Origin: Icerya purchasi
Lineage: Eukaryota; Arthropoda; Insecta; Hemiptera; Monophlebidae
DNA length: 64,000 nt
Assembly (NCBI GenBank): GCA_039619475.1
Contig: CM077115.1
Location: forward strand, 149,302,274 to 149,366,273
Direction: 5' to 3'
Program-made: the position numbers and the translations under genes
The notes under the pieces: generated by a model
Told to the model about the DNA's origin: nothing
The model's database searches: none
The model's input: only the letters and a program-made list of their open reading frames with translations
Shown here: positions 59,100 through 64,000 of the stretch, piece by piece
How the letters are laid out: each line of letters begins with the position of its first letter
Position numbering within the stretch: the stretch's first letter is position 1

Positions 59100-59365
59100 T
59101 AAAAAATTTGGTTCTTTTCCCTGGGATGGGTCATTTTTCATTAAAATTTGTTGTTTTCTGCCTAAAATGATAGCATTTATACTAAATTGTGATATTTTAA
59201 CTGTAAAATAGTTGTTTTGCGCCTAAAATGGAGATATTTTGTATAAAATGGACTTTTTTCTCTAAAATTTGATATTTTTTATAAAATGTGGGTATTTTAG
59301 CCATAAATGGAATGATTTTGTATGAAAAGAGTGCTTTTAGCTTAAATTGAGCGCTTCTTCCTGTG
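59100..59365 (+). repeat. degenerate 20-bp tandem repeat
   Basis: About 13 units of 19-22 bp with consensus close to TAAAATGGNGATATTTTGTN. Clear units start at about 59142, 59163, 59183, 59204, 59224 and 59244, and onward to 59345. Confidence 0.8.
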
Positions 59366-60522
59366 ATACTAAATTTATATTAATCCCTGCTTGTAATGTT
59401 TGGAGTCATGCCGTAGAAAATTATTGAATTTTTGATCTACTCGTAGTAGTTGTGTAGCAAGTAGTGGTGCAGCAGCTTAGGTAAGTTATTGAGAGATGGT
59501 AGTGTTATTTGGTTGAGAAGATGTGTATTATAGAATTCGCAGGAGTGTGATTATGACTGTCAAATAATAAAACTTAAGTGAGAGGAAAAATGTGCACTCC
59601 ATCAAACAAGTCATTGCTACTTGTTAATTAAACTGGTCATTGAATCATTGCAAGGCACTTATAGTGTGATCAGACAAAATTAGTCATAATCTGTTGTTAT
59701 TCATTGAACGTTCACACCACCAGCATATGTGTATACTTCATCGACATCTCGATCTATGCAGTCAGTTTGATTTTCTAATTTTAATCTATACCAAACAACT
59801 GTATATTTCTAGGGTTGAATTAAAACTGTTAAAGTTAGTAATTTTAGGGGGTACAGATATTACTCCATTGGCTTTAGAAAGTGTACACATGCACATACTG
59901 GTCACACAAACATACACAACATCGTCATGGTTACATTACATGTTATCAAGCTATAACGCGCATGTTACTGTGTTGGAAATTCTGATTCTTCATACACTGT
60001 AAATTTCATAAAGACTTGCATAATTAGATGGTAAACTCATTGCATGCCAAAAATAGCAACTGATAAAAAGAATTTATATTGAGTGCATCCTTTGCAGCTA
60101 TTAAATTAAATTTTATAATAACACAGGTTAGTGGTCTAACCAGTTCTTATCGATCATCCATTTTGATTACTCATATGCAAAGCATTACACAAGAAACATA
60201 TAAACCAGAACAGGAATAAACCACCAAGAACGGTTAGTTTTGTAGTTATTTTGATTGGATGTGTGTGAATAACTACCAAAAAAATCTATAAGCTGAAACA
60301 TATTCCCCTCATATATATTGACATCACAATTATTTCAGTTAGATGTGTACATTAATGAATCTTTTAAATTGTATGAACACTGTAGATGCTTCAAAAATAT
60401 ACGAAATATACATCAAAATTATATAGACACAAATAAGTATTGCTAGTAAAGATTAGCCTAATTTCAATTAATCAACACATCAAACCATTTTCAATGAAAT
60501 GTTCGTTGGAACAAGTATTGGC
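59366..60522. other. unassigned stretch
   Basis: A 102-codon frame at 59694-60002 has no domain and no support. Confidence 0.35.
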
Positions 60523-60825
60523 GGTATGGTAATATTGGGCTAGCAAGTTATATTAGCATTGGCCTGTTACAAATATCATAAAGCACATTCCCAAAGCGTA
60601 CATGCACAAAAACAGCAGATTTCGTACTGGTTAGAAAATTATTACATTGGTTAGGCACTGATAAATGTATCATCAACACACATGTAAACGTGCAAGCATA
60701 TTAAACAACTTAGTACAGGTTAGCGCAAATTATTACACAGGCTATGCAATGATAGATGGGTATCATCAACACACAAAGAAACAGCTTGGTAGGGGTTAGA
60801 AAAATTTAAGAGTGGCTGGTTAAAA
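60523..60825. repeat. degenerate tandem repeat of about 77-89 bp
   Basis: Units opened by TACTGGTTAG (60624), TACAGGTTAG (60713) and TAGGGGTTAG (60790) share AATTATTACAYNGGYTA and GTATCATCAACACACA. A weaker earlier unit begins about 60523. Confidence 0.75.
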
Positions 60826-61735
60826 CCTTCCCCCTAATCGCCGTTTTGGTCGAGTGATGTTACTGAGTGAGGGTCTTCATGTACAGGCGTCTACAGAGAA
60901 AGCAGGTAGTAGCCTTGCGGCATGCTGGATATTGAACTATTTAGTTATTGGTTTGTAACAGTAAAGATGTACCAAACAGAAGGATGTAGTTGGTATAGAA
61001 TATAGCGGTGTGGTGTTGAACTCTTACTAGAGAGTTTGATGTAAAAAAAAAAAAAAAAAGGCATGGTACGTTGATTAAATACTGACTCTTTATTAGCTGA
61101 GTAAAAGAGGGCGTGGTTATGTAACTAAATATTCGCATTTGTCCCAGAAGTAAAATATTGTATCTACTAATACGAGAGATTGCTGCTAAATGTGTTAAGG
61201 CCAATTTTTTTTTTTTTGTTTTTTTTTTTTTAACTTCGTTATTTAAACCTCGTGATTACTTTCAACACAGATGATATCCAAGTTTGTGAGCAATTGTTAT
61301 CTCTGGGGCGAATGAAAAATCAAGGAAAATTGCAAAAATTAAGAATTGTGCAAGACCGTATTTTTAATGTTGAATTGGCGAGATTGAATTTTTTGTTTAT
61401 TTCTAATTCCGAATAGTTGCCCCGCGAGCTAGGTTTTTGATTTATTTTTGAAGCTACTTTTATTAATTCCGTGTGATTCTGGTAAACGTTTCATGTACAG
61501 AATAATTATCGATGTATGTGCGAATCTTATCAAAAAAAATGTGGTTTGCTCTCTGTTTTTGCGTTATTGCAGGTATTAAACCGTTAAATTACAGAAAAAT
61601 ATTAACATATTTTTAATTAAAAAATAAGATAAATATAAATCACGAATTCAATAACGTACTGCATCAACAACCTTGCTTCGTAGACGAACAAAAATCGTTA
61701 ACGCTTAAACAGTTTAAAAACTTATAATATTTAGA
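60826..61735. other. unassigned stretch
   Basis: A run at 61042-61058 and T runs at 61205-61231. No gene recognised. Confidence 0.4.
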
Positions 61736-62250
61736 TGAGTATTATAATAATAAATTTCAAGCACAGTGGAACAAATATAACGGTATAGCTAAAAAAAAAA
61801 ATCCCAACCATAGACAATAGACTATGTAGTATAGTATTTACGCCAAATTTTTGTAATGTCCAATTTCTTACTGGACACGATCTATTTAAAGATTATTTAT
61901 ATAAACATAAAATTGCACACTGAAATAACACTGTGTAATGTGTGTAACTTTCCTGATAATATTAAGCATATCCTTTCCCGCTGTTAGGAATACGGATTTT
62001 AGCAATATTAGTCAATTAGTAACTAAGCTATTTAAACTATTCTATAGTTTTCCAATATTCGAAATAAATCACCGTAAAATACACGTACACCTGTATTCAA
62101 TTTATCTATACTAATTATTATTAACACCCTAAAACAGTCTGTCGCGGTTCCATAAACCTACGTGGACAGACTCAGGACAAACCTGTTATTTATATAAATT
62201 ATTGGTATAAATTCTCTAACCATCGTGTTACGAATTGGGGACCAGAAAAA

Positions 62251-62281
<31 letters not shown>

Positions 62282-62290
62282 AAAAAAATA
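61736..62290 (+). pseudogene. I/R1-like LINE ORF2 C-terminus with (AAAT)n tail
   Basis: Frames give FQAQWNKYNG, FLTGHDLFKDYLYKHKIAH (near 61862-61920) and, one frame over, CNVCNFPDNIKHILSRC (61934-61984), a C-x2-C-x8-H-x4-C cluster. This is the usual C-terminal end of I and R1 clade ORF2. Downstream are a hairpin AGTCTGTC / GACAGACT (62138-62174) and an (AAAT)n tail at 62250-62290 marking the 3' end of the insertion. It differs in sequence from the HILFEC-type family of the other I-like copies, so it is a separate family. Confidence 0.8.
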
Positions 62291-62489
62291 GCATTTTGTT
62301 CTTCTCGTTACAACTAACCGCCAGTCGACGTTATCAGCAAGAAATGTATATACCTAAAAGGTTTCGATACAACTCGTCTCTTCCTTTTGTTAATTAATCT
62401 AAGTACTCATATCTTAATTTACCAATTTGTATTTAGGGCTTCGTCGTAAACGAGATACATATTCAGTGATTTACTAAAATATACTTCTA

Positions 62490-63535
62490 CATTGTTAACA
62501 CGCTTTGTACGCAATATATTCTACTTTCGTTTTTCCTCCAAATCCCTTTCCCACGCAACAGTTATACAGGAATTACATAGTTATATCGAATCCCGTTTTC
62601 CTTCCCATATGGCTATTTTTACGGATGGTTCGACCTAATGGAGTTGGAGCTTCTTTCATCCTTTCGAGCATTAATTTATCCGAATCTTTCCGTCTCCCTT
62701 CTTTTTGTACTATCTTTACAGCCGAGCTAATGGCCATTCTACGTTCCATAATCGATCTTCTTCTAAATATTTAATTATCTCCGACTCCATGTGCGCTCTG
62801 AAAGCTATTTCCTCGCGTTTCCCCTCTCACTCCTCTGGACCTTTTTATCCTCCATATTCCCTTTCTCATTCACTCTTTTCTTACTTCAATTGATATGCTC
62901 TGAGTGGTCCCCAGTTATAATTCGGATAGAGGGTAACGAAATAGCAGATTCGTTGGCTCAGATTTATCCTCCCGCTTTTTTTTCTCTAAAATTCCCGCTT
63001 TTAATTTACTCCCATTGTGTGTAAAAAGTGTTTCATGTTAGATTTTGGTCAGATTTTTACGCGTCTTCCTTTTCTAATCAACCTTCCTCTTAAATTTTTC
63101 CATCCAACCTAATCTCCCACGCGGCCTTGATTTTACGATTTGCCTTCATTTCGCCGCTTCGTCATTGTCCCTATAATCCGTTTACTTCTCAATCATACTC
63201 TTCTTCCTTCCTCATGTTTTCGTTTTCATCTCACTCTATCCCCTTAATTATCCTCTTCATTCTGACGACGAAGCCGTCTGTGATTCTGACCATATCTTCT
63301 TTAAATGTTCATCTCTCGTGAACGAACGTACTTCTTTGTGCTCTGATTTGTTATCACTTAAATTCCCCAATTGCACTTCGTATATCTTATCGCTTTCGTC
63401 GATCTCCGTTGTTCCTCAGTTCTTTTATTCTATCAATAGTTGAACGAATCTACATCTAACTGATCCTTTTCCCCCGTGTCGTTTTTACGCAAAGATCCAT
63501 TGCTGACGTGCTTAAAGGGAAGTTTAAAAAAAAAA
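62490..63535 (+). pseudogene. I-like LINE ORF2, RNase H domain and 3' end
   Basis: The RNase H domain shows its acidic residues in order: FTDGS (near 62617-62632), GVGASFILSS, TAELMAILRS (Glu), ISDSMCALKAIS (Asp), and GNEIADSLAQ (62932-62961). In I-clade LINEs this domain removes RNA from the hybrid. Directly after SLAQ the sequence becomes YPPAFFSLKF and continues as in the 53.2 kb copy: EAVCDSDHIFF, LVNERTSL, YILSLSSIS, stop, GATCCATTGCTGACGTGC and an A-rich end at 63525-63538. Frameshifts are present at several points. Confidence 0.88.
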
Positions 63536-64000
63536 AAGAACGGTTTATAGCTCGGTGTTATTCCAGATTTTTTCACTCAGAAAAAGCGTTCAAACTTTTT
63601 AACGCCAAAAAAGCGTTAATTCGATAACTAAACGGGTATATGTAGATCTTCTTATTCTCCCGATGCTTTTTTGAATAAGTTTCTTATAAACAAGGTAAAC
63701 CTTATTACGAACTATTTCACAACCTCGAATTTTTAAAAACCCCGTAGTGGTACTGTCAACATCAGTTTACCTTGTTACAAATCGTTTCACGCACTCCTCA
63801 ATTCGAAAATTCTCCATTCGTACATGAAAAAGACGAAATCGCGAAACGTTTTTTCGTAATTGACACGCTTCTCTTTTGAAGGAGAGAAAGTTAAACATTA
63901 TTGCTTGTACCCCTACAAGTATTGTATAATTTTCCTATATCAAAATGTCAACCTATGTGATCACTTCAAAATGGAGGAATTTGATGAATTTTTTTAGAGA
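63536..64000. other. unassigned stretch with a short direct repeat
   Basis: ACCTTATTACGAACTATTTC (near 63698) and ACCTTGTTACAAATCGTTTC (near 63767) are about 69 bp apart in the same orientation, each followed by a CAC, CTC, AATT pattern. Nothing else recognised up to the window end. Confidence 0.4.

Noticed and set aside
1..64000. CRISPR array, bacterial operon or prophage
   Set aside because: No regularly spaced identical direct repeats with unique spacers, no operon-like runs of genes, and abundant eukaryotic retroelements.

Overview
The window is AT-rich, intron- or intergenic-scale eukaryotic DNA. I found no intact protein-coding gene and no host exon that I could defend. What can be recognised is a dense graveyard of mobile elements typical of an arthropod, probably insect, genome: several clades of non-LTR retrotransposon, a Penelope-like element, a Helitron, hAT-type MITEs, tRNA-derived SINEs, a Polinton/Maverick-type DNA polymerase relic, and many (TA)n, (ATT)n and (CT)n microsatellites. 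There are no bacterial-style operons, ribosome binding sites or CRISPR arrays. The species cannot be named from sequence alone.

Layout. 0-9 kb: mostly unassigned AT-rich DNA with two 3' ends of one LINE family (1.5-1.8 kb and 7.7-7.9 kb) that share a nested hairpin, and one tRNA-like SINE (6.05 kb). 9.4-10.6 kb: decayed RTE-type pol on the minus strand, bordered by a 45-bp-arm palindrome. 11.5-11.9 kb: a hAT-like MITE with an 8-bp target duplication. 15.6-17.8 kb: a 5'-truncated Penelope-like element with a GIY-YIG endonuclease, flanked by inverted copies of its terminal repeat, each carrying hammerhead-ribozyme-like core sequence. 18.5-19.7 kb: RTE-type pol. 23.1-25.7 kb: I-like LINE with endonuclease and reverse transcriptase. 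27.8-29.0 kb: second I-like LINE. 29.3-33.2 kb: RTE fragments interleaved with a short (TA)n-flanked element, plus an ORF1-like fragment. 35.7-36.6 kb: minisatellite and LINE tails. 39.3-40.6 kb: a nested locus of inverted Penelope-like ends, a hAT MITE, a SINE and another (TA)n-flanked element. 45-46.5 kb: Jockey/CR1-like reverse transcriptase. 46.7-48.1 kb: a non-autonomous Helitron. 48.4-48.6 kb and 52.1-52.6 kb: long inverted repeats (foldback type). 53.2-53.8, 56.2-56.6 and 62.5-63.5 kb: further 3' parts of the I-like LINE. 58.0-58.8 kb: PolB relic, followed by 20-bp and roughly 80-bp tandem repeats.

The elements do not form a cooperating gene system. The informative content is how they nest and what RNA or DNA structure their termini keep: covarying LINE tail hairpins, hammerhead-like Penelope termini, and a small repeat that seems to live only inside (TA)n tracts. 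GC-richer stretches at about 36.6-38.1 kb and 41.9-43.5 kb without long ORFs are the best candidates for host regulatory or non-coding transcribed sequence, but this is only a composition argument.
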